From: Betaproteobacteria bacterium
GTDB lineage: Bacteria > Pseudomonadota > Gammaproteobacteria > Burkholderiales > Casimicrobiaceae
NCBI GenBank assembly: GCA_027492485.1
Contig: JAPUER010000007.1
Location: forward strand, 1-64,000
DNA: 64,000 bases
Direction: 5' to 3'
Shown here: positions 10,188 through 19,125 of the stretch, in pieces
How positions within the stretch are numbered: position 1 is the first letter of the stretch
How the letters are laid out: each line of letters starts with the position of its first letter
Made by a program: the position numbers and the translations under genes
The notes under the pieces: generated by a model
Seen by the model: only the letters and a program-made list of their open reading frames with translations
Told to the model about the DNA's origin: nothing
The model's database searches: none

Positions 10188-11624
10188 TTAAGCCGTCCCG
10201 CCCACCGTCAAGCCCTCGATGCGCAAGGTTGGCTGACCGATGCCGACCGGCACGCTCTGGCCTTCCTTGCCGCAGACGCCGATGCCTTCGTCGAGCGCCA
10301 TGTCGTTGCCGATCATGGTGACGCGGGTCAGCGCGTCGGGGCCGTTGCCGATCAGCGTGGCGCCCTTGATCGGGTACATCAGCTTGCCGTTTTCGATCTT
10401 CCAGGCTTCGTCCATGGTGAACACGAACTTGCCGCTGGTGATGTCGACCTGGCCGCCGCCGAAGTTCACCGCGTAGATGCCGTTGTCGACGCTCCGGATG
10501 ATCTCCTGCGGGTCGTGCTGGCCGCCGAGCATGTAGGTGTTGGTCATGCGCGGCATCGGCAGGTGGGCGTAGCTTTCGCGGCGGCCGTTGCCGGTGGGCG
10601 CCACGCCCATCAGGCGGGCGTTCATGGTGTCCTGCATGTAGCCCTTGAGGATGCCGTCTTCGATCAGCACCGTGGCGTGCGTCGGCGTGCCTTCGTCATC
10701 GACGGTCAGCGAGCCGCGGCGGTCCTTGAGCGTGCCGTCGTCGAGCACGGTGACGCCGGGTGCGGCGACGCGTTCGCCGATGCGGCCGGTGAAGGCCGAC
10801 GAGCCCTTGCGGTTGAAATCGCCTTCGAGGCCGTGGCCGATCGCCTCGTGCAGCAGCACGCCGGGCCAGCCGGGGCCGCAGACGACGGGCATCACGCCCG
10901 CCGGCGCCGGGCGCGCGTCGAGGTTGAGGATCGCCATGTCCACCGCTTCATGGGCGCGTTTGCTGATGAAGGCCGCGTCGAAGCGGTCGAAACCGTAGCG
11001 ACCGCCGCCGCCGGAGCGGCCCTGCTCGCGTTTGCCGTTGCTTTCCACGATGGCCGAGACATTGAGCCGGCACAGCGGACGCACGTCGGCCGCGATCACG
11101 CCATCGGTGCGCATCACCAGCATCACGACGTGTTCGCAGGCCAGGTTGACCATCACCTGTGTCACGCGCGGGTCGCGGGCGCGGGCGATACGCTCGGCTT
11201 CGCGCAGGAGCGCGATCTTGGCGTCGTCGCTGATCGAGGCGAGCGGGTCGGCGGCGGTGTAGAGCGCGGCAGGCGCCTGCTTGCCGTTCACCGCGACCGA
11301 CGCGCTCTGCCCGGCGCGACCGATGGCGGCGACTGTGTTCGCCGCCTCGGTGATGGCGCCGATGCCGATGTCGCCCGAGTACGCAAACGCCGTCTGCTCG
11401 CCGGTGATGGCGCGCACGCCGACGCCGGATTCGATCGAGAAGCTGCCGCTCTTGACGATGCCCTCCTCCAGCGACCAGCTTTCACTCTTGTGATGCTCGA
11501 AGTAGAGGTCGGCGTATTCGACGCCGCGCCGGGTCAGTCCGCCGAGCGTGGCGGAGAGTTGATCGAGCGAGAGATGGGCGGGCGCAAGCAGCAGCGATTG
11601 CGCGGTGGCGAGAGAGGTGGACAT
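10188..11624 (-). CDS. tldD: Metalloprotease TldD
   Basis: TldD pairs with TldE (PmbA) in a heterodimeric zinc protease that degrades unfolded peptides and matures some peptide natural products. This 478-residue protein has the catalytic zinc motif HEAIGH at residues 259-264, inside GVLLHEAIGHGLEGDF, and the conserved C-terminal segment around GICGKEGQ-like VCGKEGQSVPVG. The length is that of the family. The partner gene pmbA is not in this window. The 5' region to 11885 holds REP-like palindromes. Confidence 0.95.
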   Translation of the reverse strand: MSTSLATAQSLLLAPAHLSLDQLSATLGGLTRRGVEYADLYFEHHKSESWSLEEGIVKSGSFSIESGVGVRAITGEQTAFAYSGDIGIGAITEAANTVAAIGRAGQSASVAVNGKQAPAALYTAADPLASISDDAKIALLREAERIARARDPRVTQVMVNLACEHVVMLVMRTDGVIAADVRPLCRLNVSAIVESNGKREQGRSGGGGRYGFDRFDAAFISKRAHEAVDMAILNLDARPAPAGVMPVVCGPGWPGVLLHEAIGHGLEGDFNRKGSSAFTGRIGERVAAPGVTVLDDGTLKDRRGSLTVDDEGTPTHATVLIEDGILKGYMQDTMNARLMGVAPTGNGRRESYAHLPMPRMTNTYMLGGQHDPQEIIRSVDNGIYAVNFGGGQVDITSGKFVFTMDEAWKIENGKLMYPIKGATLIGNGPDALTRVTMIGNDMALDEGIGVCGKEGQSVPVGIGQPTLRIEGLTVGGTA

Positions 11625-11717
11625 CCGGTGCGAAGGGCCTCAAGGGGCGGCAAATAAATCCGGTTGAGGGTAGCACAGCAGCTCAGGCAGTGCGGCGCGG
11701 GGCAAATCCCCTGCGTG

Positions 11718-11822
11718 CCCCCTCCCCCAGCGGGGGAGGGCCGGGGTGGGGGATGCCACCCCACGCAATCCCGGCACCAACGCCAACAACCCTCACCCCA
11801 ACCCTCTCCCGCTGGGAGAGGG
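11718..11822. repeat. Inverted pair of family A REP-like elements
   Basis: Two hairpins lie head to head between tldD and the dienelactone hydrolase gene. The first (11718-11752) has stem CCCTCCCCC/GGGGGAGGG with a GGGGTGGGGG tail; the second (11790-11822) carries CCCTCACCCCAACCCTCTCC in the opposite orientation with a CTCTCCC/GGGAGAG stem. Paired, oppositely oriented palindromes with G-rich tails are the layout of REP doublets (BIMEs). Confidence 0.75.
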
Positions 11823-11852
11823 AGCAAGAGCAGCAAACACGCCCGGCTGGCT

Positions 11853-11885
11853 GGCGGGTCGCGGCAAGCCGCTCCTACAGGGGGA
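11853..11885. repeat. Half element of REP-like family B
   Basis: GCGGGTCGCGGCAAGCCGCT and CCTACAGGGGG match one arm of the family B palindrome seen inside the SDR gene at 34996-35067. Only one arm is well preserved here. It sits just before the stop codon region of the dienelactone hydrolase gene. Confidence 0.45.
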
Positions 11886-11889
11886 ACAC

Positions 11890-12804
11890 TCAGCCGAGGT
11901 GCTTTTTGAAGTGCTCCACCGTGCGATCCCACGAAAGTTTGGCGGCGGCTTCGTTGTAGCGCGGGGTGGAATTGTTGTGGAAGCCGTGCTGGGTGCCGGC
12001 GTAGGTGTGCGCCTCGAAGCGGATGCCGGCGGTCTTTAGCGCGGTCTCGTAGGCGGGCCACATGCCATTGATGCCGGCATCGTTTTCGGCGAAGTGGATC
12101 AGTAGCGCGGCTTTGATCTTGGGCACCGCGTCGGTGGCGGCGGCCGCGCCATAGTACGGCGCCGCGGCCTGCAAATCGGCGCCCATCTCGGTGGCGAGGA
12201 AGTTGCTGGTGCCGCCACCCCAGCAGAAGCCGGTGACGCCGAGTTTGCCGGTCGCAAGCTTGTGCGCCTTCAGCCACTTGGCGCCGTTCAGCATGTCGGT
12301 GCGCAATTTCGCCTGGTCGAGCTTGGCCTGCAGCGTGCGGCCGTCGTCGTCGTTGCCGGGATAGCCGCCGAGCGGCGCCAGGCCGTCCGGCGCCAGCGCC
12401 AGGTAGCCGGCCACCGCCAGACGGCGCGCGACGTCCTCGATGTAGGGGTTGAGCCCGCGGTTTTCGTGGATCACCAGCACTGCCGGGAACGGCCCGTTGC
12501 CGGCCGGCTGCACGAGGTAGCCGCGCATCTCCTTGCCGTCGCCATTGCCGCCCGGCGAGGGGTAGCTCACGTAGTTCGCCTTGATGCGCGCATCGGTGAA
12601 CGAGATGGTCTGCGCTTTTGCGTATTGCGGCAGCAGCGCGGTCGCCATTGCGAGCGCGGGGATGCCCAGCGCGGCGAGCGCGGCGGCGCGCTTGAGGTAT
12701 TCGCGACGATCGATCTTGCCGTGGCAATACTCGTCGTAGAGGTCGTAGACGCGCTGGTCGATGTCGATCTGGGTGACAGGTTGCGAGGGCGACGTTTGGC
12801 TCAT
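11890..12804 (-). CDS. Dienelactone hydrolase family protein, probably Tat-exported
   Basis: This 304-residue alpha/beta hydrolase has the DLH catalytic triad: Cys194 in GFCWGG, Asp242 in FAENDAG and His273 in GTQHGFH; Glu114 in VIHENRG is the residue that primes the cysteine. Residues 33-63 read RREYLKRAAALAALG followed by a hydrophobic run ending AKA, a twin-arginine signal set behind a 32-residue N-region, so export in folded form is likely. It probably hydrolyses lactone or ester substrates. The start ATG at 12804 is taken because it leaves the N-region intact. Confidence 0.88.
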   Translation of the reverse strand: MSQTSPSQPVTQIDIDQRVYDLYDEYCHGKIDRREYLKRAAALAALGIPALAMATALLPQYAKAQTISFTDARIKANYVSYPSPGGNGDGKEMRGYLVQPAGNGPFPAVLVIHENRGLNPYIEDVARRLAVAGYLALAPDGLAPLGGYPGNDDDGRTLQAKLDQAKLRTDMLNGAKWLKAHKLATGKLGVTGFCWGGGTSNFLATEMGADLQAAAPYYGAAAATDAVPKIKAALLIHFAENDAGINGMWPAYETALKTAGIRFEAHTYAGTQHGFHNNSTPRYNEAAAKLSWDRTVEHFKKHLG

Positions 12805-12908
12805 GGCGCGGCTCCGCGAAGATGGAGCGCCACTGTAGCGCGTCGGCGGCGAACACGAAAGCGTGTTGCCAGCACGCCGGTGAAGCAGCTTTTTGCCTGA
12901 CGCGCCAT

Positions 12909-12964
12909 CCGATAAAGGCGTTGAACCTGTTTTATCGAAAAGTCGACAATGTAACTTTTATCGG
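12909..12964. promoter_or_regulatory. Repeated TTTATCG boxes upstream of the DLH gene
   Basis: CCGATAAA (12909-12916), TTTATCG (12931-12937) and TTTATCGG (12957-12964) lie upstream of the dienelactone hydrolase start, in a 200-bp gap after livF. The outer pair forms an 8-bp inverted repeat. They could be operator half-sites; no regulator is adjacent. Confidence 0.3.
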
Positions 12965-13004
12965 TCTGAGCCTAATGCAGATGCCGTTTTCAGCGAAAAG
13001 CTGC

Positions 13005-13739
<735 letters not shown>

Positions 13740-13741
13740 CG

Positions 13742-15493
13742 TCATGCTCCCAGATAGGCTTCGCGCACCGCCGGGTCGGCCTGCACCGCCTCCGGCAGAC
13801 CCTGCGCCAGTTTTTGCCCGAAATTGAGCACCACCAGGCGATCGACCAGTCCCATCACGAAATCCATATCGTGCTCGACCAGCAGCACCGTCATGCCCTC
13901 GCCCTTGAGCCCCTTGATCAGCGCGGCGAGTTGCTGCTTTTCGGCATAGCGCAAGCCGGCGGCGGGCTCGTCGAGCAAGAGCAGGATCGGATCGGCGGCC
14001 AGCGCCCGCGCGATCTCGACCACCCGCTGCTTGCCGAGCGGCAGGCTGCCGGCGGCGTCGTGCGCGTGCCCGGCGAGGCCGACACGCTCCAGTTGGCGCA
14101 TCGCTTCGGCGAAGGCAGCCTCCTCCTCCGCCTTGTTCAGGCGCAGCGCGGAGGCAACGATGCCCTTGTCGCCGCGCAGATAGCTGCCGAGCGCGACGTT
14201 CTCGACCACGGTCATGGTCGGCACCAGCTTGACGTGCTGGAAGGTGCGGCCGAGGCCGAGCTTGGCGATGGCGCTGGCCGTCTCGCCGGTCAACTCCTGG
14301 CCCATGAACTTGATCGAGCCGGAGGTCGTCTCCAGCGCACCGGAAATGAGGTTGAAGCAGGTGCTCTTGCCGGCGCCGTTGGGGCCGATCAGCCCCACCA
14401 CTTCGCGTGCCTTGACGTCGAACGATACGTCGTTCACCGCCACCAGACCGCCGAAGGTCTTGCGCGCGGCGTCCACCTGCAGCACCGGAGTGCCGGCGGC
14501 CGGCATGCTGCGGTGCTGCATGTGATCGGCGGCCGGCGGCAGCACCCGTTTCGGCGACGGCACGAAACGCTGCAGGTAAGGCAGCAGGCCGTCGCGGGCG
14601 TATTGCAGCAGCAGCACCAGCAATACGCCGAACACGATGATCTCGAACTGCCCGGCCTCGCCGAGCAGTTTCGGCAGCAGATCCTGCAGCCAGGTCTTGA
14701 GCAGCGTCACCAGCGTGGCGCCGAGCACGGCGCCCCACACGCTGACCGCACCGCCGACCACCGCCATAAATAGGTACTCGATGCCCTGATTGATGCCGAA
14801 CGGCGTCGGGTTGACGAAGCGCTGCAGGTGCGCGTACAGCCAGCCCGACAGGCAGGCGAGCACGGCAGCGATGACGAACACGGCGGTCTTGGTGCGCCCC
14901 GGATGCACGCCAAACGCCTCCACCATCGTGCTGCCCTGCTTCAGCGCGCGGATGGCGCGGCCGGGTCGCGAATCGAGCAGATTGGCGGCGCACCAGAGCG
15001 CGCCGAGCACCACCAGCCAGATGAAGTAGTAGAAGTGGTCTTCCTTTTCCAGCGTGAAGCCGAAGATGGTCACCGGCGGCACCCCGGTCAGACCGGTGAA
15101 GCCGCCGAAGCTCTCGATGTTGCCCATCAGAAAGTAAAGCGAAATGCCCCAGGCAATGGTCGCCAGCGGCAGATAGTGCCCGCCCATCGACAGCGTGATG
15201 ATGCCCAGCACGTAACCGATTACCAGTGTGATGGCGATGGCGATCAACAGCGTGAACCACGGCGAAAAGCCGTACTGCGTGGTCAGCACCGCCGTGGTGT
15301 AGGCGCCGAGGCCGACGAAAGCGGCCTGCCCGAAACTGGTCTGCCCGGCGACACCGGTCAGCAACACGAGGCCCAGCGCGACCAGGCTGTAGAGCCCGAT
15401 GTAGTTGAGCAGCGTGACATAGAACGCCGGTGCCAGCGCCGGCAGCACCGCGATGAGCGCCACCGTGGCGGCCACGAGAATGCGAGGTTTCAT
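13742..15493 (-). CDS. livM-livG: Fused permease-ATPase LivM-LivG
   Basis: This 583-residue protein joins two transporter subunits. Residues 1-about 310 are LivM, a permease with roughly nine membrane segments; residues about 335-583 are LivG, an ATPase with Walker A (GPNGAGKST), Walker B (LLLLDEPAAGL) and H-loop (LLVEHDM). The usual LivG signature is replaced by SLPLGKQRVVEIARAL. A basic, Pro-rich linker of about 25 residues connects them. Such fusions are known in Betaproteobacteria. Its ribosome-binding site GAGGAGGAG is supplied by the last three Glu codons of livH. Confidence 0.93.
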   Translation of the reverse strand: MKPRILVAATVALIAVLPALAPAFYVTLLNYIGLYSLVALGLVLLTGVAGQTSFGQAAFVGLGAYTTAVLTTQYGFSPWFTLLIAIAITLVIGYVLGIITLSMGGHYLPLATIAWGISLYFLMGNIESFGGFTGLTGVPPVTIFGFTLEKEDHFYYFIWLVVLGALWCAANLLDSRPGRAIRALKQGSTMVEAFGVHPGRTKTAVFVIAAVLACLSGWLYAHLQRFVNPTPFGINQGIEYLFMAVVGGAVSVWGAVLGATLVTLLKTWLQDLLPKLLGEAGQFEIIVFGVLLVLLLQYARDGLLPYLQRFVPSPKRVLPPAADHMQHRSMPAAGTPVLQVDAARKTFGGLVAVNDVSFDVKAREVVGLIGPNGAGKSTCFNLISGALETTSGSIKFMGQELTGETASAIAKLGLGRTFQHVKLVPTMTVVENVALGSYLRGDKGIVASALRLNKAEEEAAFAEAMRQLERVGLAGHAHDAAGSLPLGKQRVVEIARALAADPILLLLDEPAAGLRYAEKQQLAALIKGLKGEGMTVLLVEHDMDFVMGLVDRLVVLNFGQKLAQGLPEAVQADPAVREAYLGA

Positions 15494-15494
15494 C

Positions 15495-16523
15495 TCACTC
15501 CTCCTCGTGGTGATGGGTGGTCAGCGAGCGCCAGAGCAGGATCGGCAGGATCAGCGTGAACACGATCACTTCCTTGTAGGCGCTGGCCCAGAACGACGAG
15601 AACGACTCCACCAGCCCGACGAAGATCGCGCCGGCGGCCGCGATCGGATAGCTCGCCAGCCCGCCGACGATGGCGCCGACAAAGCCTTTCAGCCCGACCA
15701 GAAAGCCGGAGTCGTAGTAGACCGTGGTGATCGGGCCGATCAGAAGCCCCGACATGGCGCCGATGGCCGCCGCCAGCGTGATGCTGAGGCTGCCGGCGAA
15801 GTTCGGGCTGACGCCGACCAGTCGCGCGCCGGTGCGGTTGGCCGCCGTGGCGCGCAACGCCTTGCCGAACAGCGTGTACTTGAAGAACAGCCCCATCGCC
15901 ACCACCAGCGCCGCCGTGAACGCATAAACCAGCAGGCTCTGCCCCGAGATGCTGATGCCGCCCAGCGTGAAAGTCTCGTTGGTGAACGCCGATGTGCGCG
16001 CCCCTTCGGCACCGAAGAACAGCAGGCCGAGACCGGTGAGTACGAAATGCACGGCTACCGACACGATCAGCAGCGTCAGCACCGGCGCCGTGGCGATCGG
16101 TTGAAAGGCCAGCCGATAAACCGCCGGCCCCATCGCGGTGACCGCCAGCACGGTCGCCAGCACTTGCGCGAGAAAGCCCGCCTGCATCGCATGCACGCCC
16201 CACACCAGCGCGGCCGCGGCTACGCTGGGCAGGGCGGAGCCGGCAATCGCCCGCAGCATGCGGCGCAGATCGCTGCGATGGGTCAGCACCTCGGCCACCG
16301 CCGACGTCGCGCCCAGCGCCAGCAGCAACCAGACGGTGCCGGGCAGCTTGCCCTGCTCGAACGCAGCCAGCGTCAGCACGGTGAAGGCGACGAATTCGCC
16401 CTGCGGCACGAAAATCACCCGCGTAACGGCGAACACCAGCACCAGGGCGAGCGCCAGCAGGCAATAGATGGCGCCGTTGGTCAGGCCATCCTGGGTCAGC
16501 AGCGCAGCAATTGAAAAGTCCAT
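15495..16523 (-). CDS. livH: Branched-chain amino acid ABC transporter permease LivH
   Basis: The 342-residue inner-membrane permease has about eight to nine hydrophobic segments and the family patterns [19 protein letters not shown] and [20 protein letters not shown]. It pairs with the LivM half of the next gene to form the channel. The protein ends THHHEEE, whose GAG GAG GAG codons double as the ribosome-binding site of livM-livG one base downstream of its stop codon, so translation is coupled. An intrinsic terminator at 16593-16625 separates it from the binding-protein gene. Confidence 0.93.
   Translation of the reverse strand: MDFSIAALLTQDGLTNGAIYCLLALALVLVFAVTRVIFVPQGEFVAFTVLTLAAFEQGKLPGTVWLLLALGATSAVAEVLTHRSDLRRMLRAIAGSALPSVAAAALVWGVHAMQAGFLAQVLATVLAVTAMGPAVYRLAFQPIATAPVLTLLIVSVAVHFVLTGLGLLFFGAEGARTSAFTNETFTLGGISISGQSLLVYAFTAALVVAMGLFFKYTLFGKALRATAANRTGARLVGVSPNFAGSLSITLAAAIGAMSGLLIGPITTVYYDSGFLVGLKGFVGAIVGGLASYPIAAAGAIFVGLVESFSSFWASAYKEVIVFTLILPILLWRSLTTHHHEEE
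15498..15506 (-). promoter_or_regulatory. Ribosome-binding site of livM-livG inside livH
   Basis: The minus strand reads GAGGAGGAG, which encodes the last three Glu residues of LivH and lies five bases before the livM-livG ATG at 15493. Coding sequence and ribosome-binding site are the same bases. Confidence 0.75.
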
Positions 16524-16592
16524 CGGTCAGCTTTCGGCAATCGGCAACGGGGGCGAATTTTCCGACGTGGCACGCGGCGCACCGCGAGCCTC

Positions 16593-16625
16593 AAAAAAAG
16601 GGCGAACCGGTCACCCGGATCGCCC
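16593..16625 (-). terminator. Intrinsic terminator after the binding-protein gene
   Basis: On the minus strand GGGCGATCCGGG and CCGGTTCGCCC form a GC stem with a short loop, followed by a run of seven T. It lies between the binding-protein stop (16655) and livH (16523). It probably stops part of the transcripts, so that the binding protein is made in excess over the membrane subunits. Confidence 0.85.
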
Positions 16626-16654
16626 CACTCACTGTCAGTGACGCTGGTTCGACC

Positions 16655-17797
16655 TTACTTCGTCGCCAGCGCCCACTTGCCGTCCTTGATCATGAACATC
16701 GTGCGGCCGCGGTTGTCGAGGCCGTTGTGCTCGGTGGGCGACATGCTGAACACGCCGTGCACGCCCACCACTTCCTTGGTGCCTTCCAGCGCGTTACGCA
16801 GCGCGGCACGGAATTCCTTGGTGCCCGGCTTGGCGCCGGATTTCAGCGCGACCGGCACCGCCTTGTCGAGCACCAGGTAGGAATCCCAGGCGTGGCCGCC
16901 GAACGTGGTGCGCGGGCCGAATTTCGCTTCGTACTGCGTGATGTAGTCCTTGGCGACCTTCTTGATCGGATTGTTGTCCGGCAGTTGCTCGTAGGCGAGC
17001 ATCGGCCCCGCCGGCAGGAAGGCGCCATTGCCGTCCTTGCCCACCACGCGCAGGAAGTCCGAGTTGCCGACGCCGTGCGTCTGGTAGATGCGGCCCTTGT
17101 AGCCACGCGCGATCAGCTCCTTGTGCGGCGTCGCGGCCGGCGTGCCGGAGCCGACGATCAGGATGGCATCCGGCTTCGCGGAGATCAGCTTGAGCGTCTG
17201 GCCGGTGGTGCTGGCATCGGTGCGGCTGAAACGCTCGATCGGGTCGAGCTTGATGCCCGCCGTCTCCGCCGAGCGCTTCATTTCAACCAGCCAGCCTTCG
17301 CCGTAGGCATCGTTGTAACCAATGAAGCCCATCGTCTTGATGCCGGCCGCCTTGGCGTGCACGGCAATGGCGTCGGCCATCAGCGAGTCGTGCTGCGACA
17401 CCTTGAACACCCATTTGGTCTTCGGGTTGGCAATGTCCACGATGCGGGCGGAGCCGCCCAGCGAGATGTTGGGCGTTTCGCCGTCGGCGACGACGTCGAT
17501 CATCGCCATTGCGTTGGGCGTAGTGGTCGAGCCGATGATCACGTCAACCTTGTCTTCGGTGATCAGCTTCTTGGTGTTGGTCACGGCCTTGGTGGTGTCG
17601 GAGGCATCGTCGAGCACCACGTAGGTGACGTCGAGACCGCCGATTTTCTTCGGCATCAAATCGACGGTGTTCTTTTCCGGAATGCCCAGCGACGCCGCCG
17701 GGCCCGTCAGCGACAGCGTCAGACCGACCTTGAGTTGTGCGTGCGCCGCGGAAGCAGCAAGTGCTGCGGCAACGGCAGCGCAAAGTACCTTGACCAT
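16655..17797 (-). CDS. livK: Periplasmic branched-chain amino acid-type binding protein
   Basis: The 380-residue protein has a 20-residue signal peptide ending AAHA and the type I periplasmic-binding fold of the LivK/HAAT family: LKVGLTLSLTGPAASLG at the N-terminus, then IIGSTTTPNAMAM and GFIGYNDAYGEGW. It delivers a ligand to LivH/LivM. The family binds branched-chain amino acids but also aromatic acids, urea or amides, so the ligand is open; the abm operon lies 12 kb away. AAGGAGGT is seven bases before the ATG, and a promoter is visible at 17845-17874. Confidence 0.9.
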   Translation of the reverse strand: MVKVLCAAVAAALAASAAHAQLKVGLTLSLTGPAASLGIPEKNTVDLMPKKIGGLDVTYVVLDDASDTTKAVTNTKKLITEDKVDVIIGSTTTPNAMAMIDVVADGETPNISLGGSARIVDIANPKTKWVFKVSQHDSLMADAIAVHAKAAGIKTMGFIGYNDAYGEGWLVEMKRSAETAGIKLDPIERFSRTDASTTGQTLKLISAKPDAILIVGSGTPAATPHKELIARGYKGRIYQTHGVGNSDFLRVVGKDGNGAFLPAGPMLAYEQLPDNNPIKKVAKDYITQYEAKFGPRTTFGGHAWDSYLVLDKAVPVALKSGAKPGTKEFRAALRNALEGTKEVVGVHGVFSMSPTEHNGLDNRGRTMFMIKDGKWALATK

Positions 17798-17844
17798 TCG
17801 AACCTCCTTTTGATCTCCGGGTCAATCCAGCGATTTAGTTATAA

Positions 17845-17874
17845 AGTATAAACAGTTTTGAGCGTTGTCGCCAA
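17845..17874 (-). promoter_or_regulatory. Sigma-70 type promoter of the liv operon
   Basis: On the minus strand TTGGCG (17874-17869) and TATACT (17850-17845) are 18 bases apart, about 48 bases upstream of the binding-protein ATG. It is the best -35/-10 pair in this gap and lies in an AT-rich patch. Confidence 0.55.
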
Positions 17875-18033
17875 CACATGCATGCAGAAAAGTGCATGCG
17901 GCACGTTGGCACCCCGCTACGAACAGCCGCATTCTGGCCGCGACCTGCCGCGCCGCAAAGAGCGTTAACCCAAGGGCGGAAGCCGTCGGCACCCGTGGTC
18001 CGGCTGCGCACAGGTTGAAGTTTAGCCGCCCGC

Positions 18034-18069
18034 AAAAGAAAAACCGACCAATTGGTCGGTTTTTCTTTT
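18034..18069. terminator. Perfect 36-bp palindromic terminator
   Basis: AAAAGAAAAACCGACCAA and its exact reverse complement meet without a loop base. The central GC-containing stem with A tract and T tract on either side makes an intrinsic terminator in both directions. It closes the mscL transcript (stop at 18109) and shields the liv promoter region. Confidence 0.9.
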
Positions 18070-18108
18070 CATCGCTGCGTCCGCTCGGCGCCGACGCGTC
18101 TATCGCGG

Positions 18109-18528
18109 CTATTTCTTCAGGCTGTCACGGATTTCGCGTAGCAGCACGACGTCTTCCGGAGTGGGTGCGGGCGCCGGCGCGGGCTCGTCCTTCTTCATCC
18201 TGTTCATCGCCTTTACCATCAGGAAGATGATCCAGGCAAGGATGATGAAGTTGATCAGCACCGTGATGAAGTTGCCATAGGCGAAGGTGGCGATGCCGGC
18301 CTTTTTGAGGTCGGCCAGCGCCGTCAGCTTGTTCGGGTTGTCGCCGAGCACCACCAGCAGGTTCGAGAAATCGAGCCCGCCGAAAATCTTGCCGACAATC
18401 GGCATGATCAGGTCGCCCACCACCGAATCGACGATCTTGCCGAAGGCGCCGCCAATGATGACGCCCACCGCCAGATCCATCACATTACCCTTGAGCGCAA
18501 AGGTCTTGAACTCTTCCATCATCGACAT
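18109..18528 (-). CDS. mscL: Large-conductance mechanosensitive channel
   Basis: MscL opens under membrane tension and releases osmolytes during hypo-osmotic shock. The 139-residue protein has the cytoplasmic S1 helix and TM1 ([20 protein letters not shown], then [20 protein letters not shown]), a periplasmic loop, TM2 ([19 protein letters not shown]) and a charged C-terminal helix after an Ala-Pro stretch. AGGAG precedes the ATG. It starts 36 bases after the PII gene and likely shares its transcript. Confidence 0.96.
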   Translation of the reverse strand: MSMMEEFKTFALKGNVMDLAVGVIIGGAFGKIVDSVVGDLIMPIVGKIFGGLDFSNLLVVLGDNPNKLTALADLKKAGIATFAYGNFITVLINFIILAWIIFLMVKAMNRMKKDEPAPAPAPTPEDVVLLREIRDSLKK

Positions 18529-18564
18529 GCCTGTCTCCTCTTGCTTGTTGGCAGTATTAGCCGC

Positions 18565-19125
<561 letters not shown>

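Noticed and set aside
9657-11657. Long plus-strand frame antisense to tldD and its neighbour
   Set aside because: It crosses two well-supported minus-strand genes and has shadow-type composition with no domain.
13740-15260. Upstream extension of the livF frame
   Set aside because: It is out of frame with, and fully covered by, the livM-livG gene; livF begins at its own ribosome-binding site at 13739.
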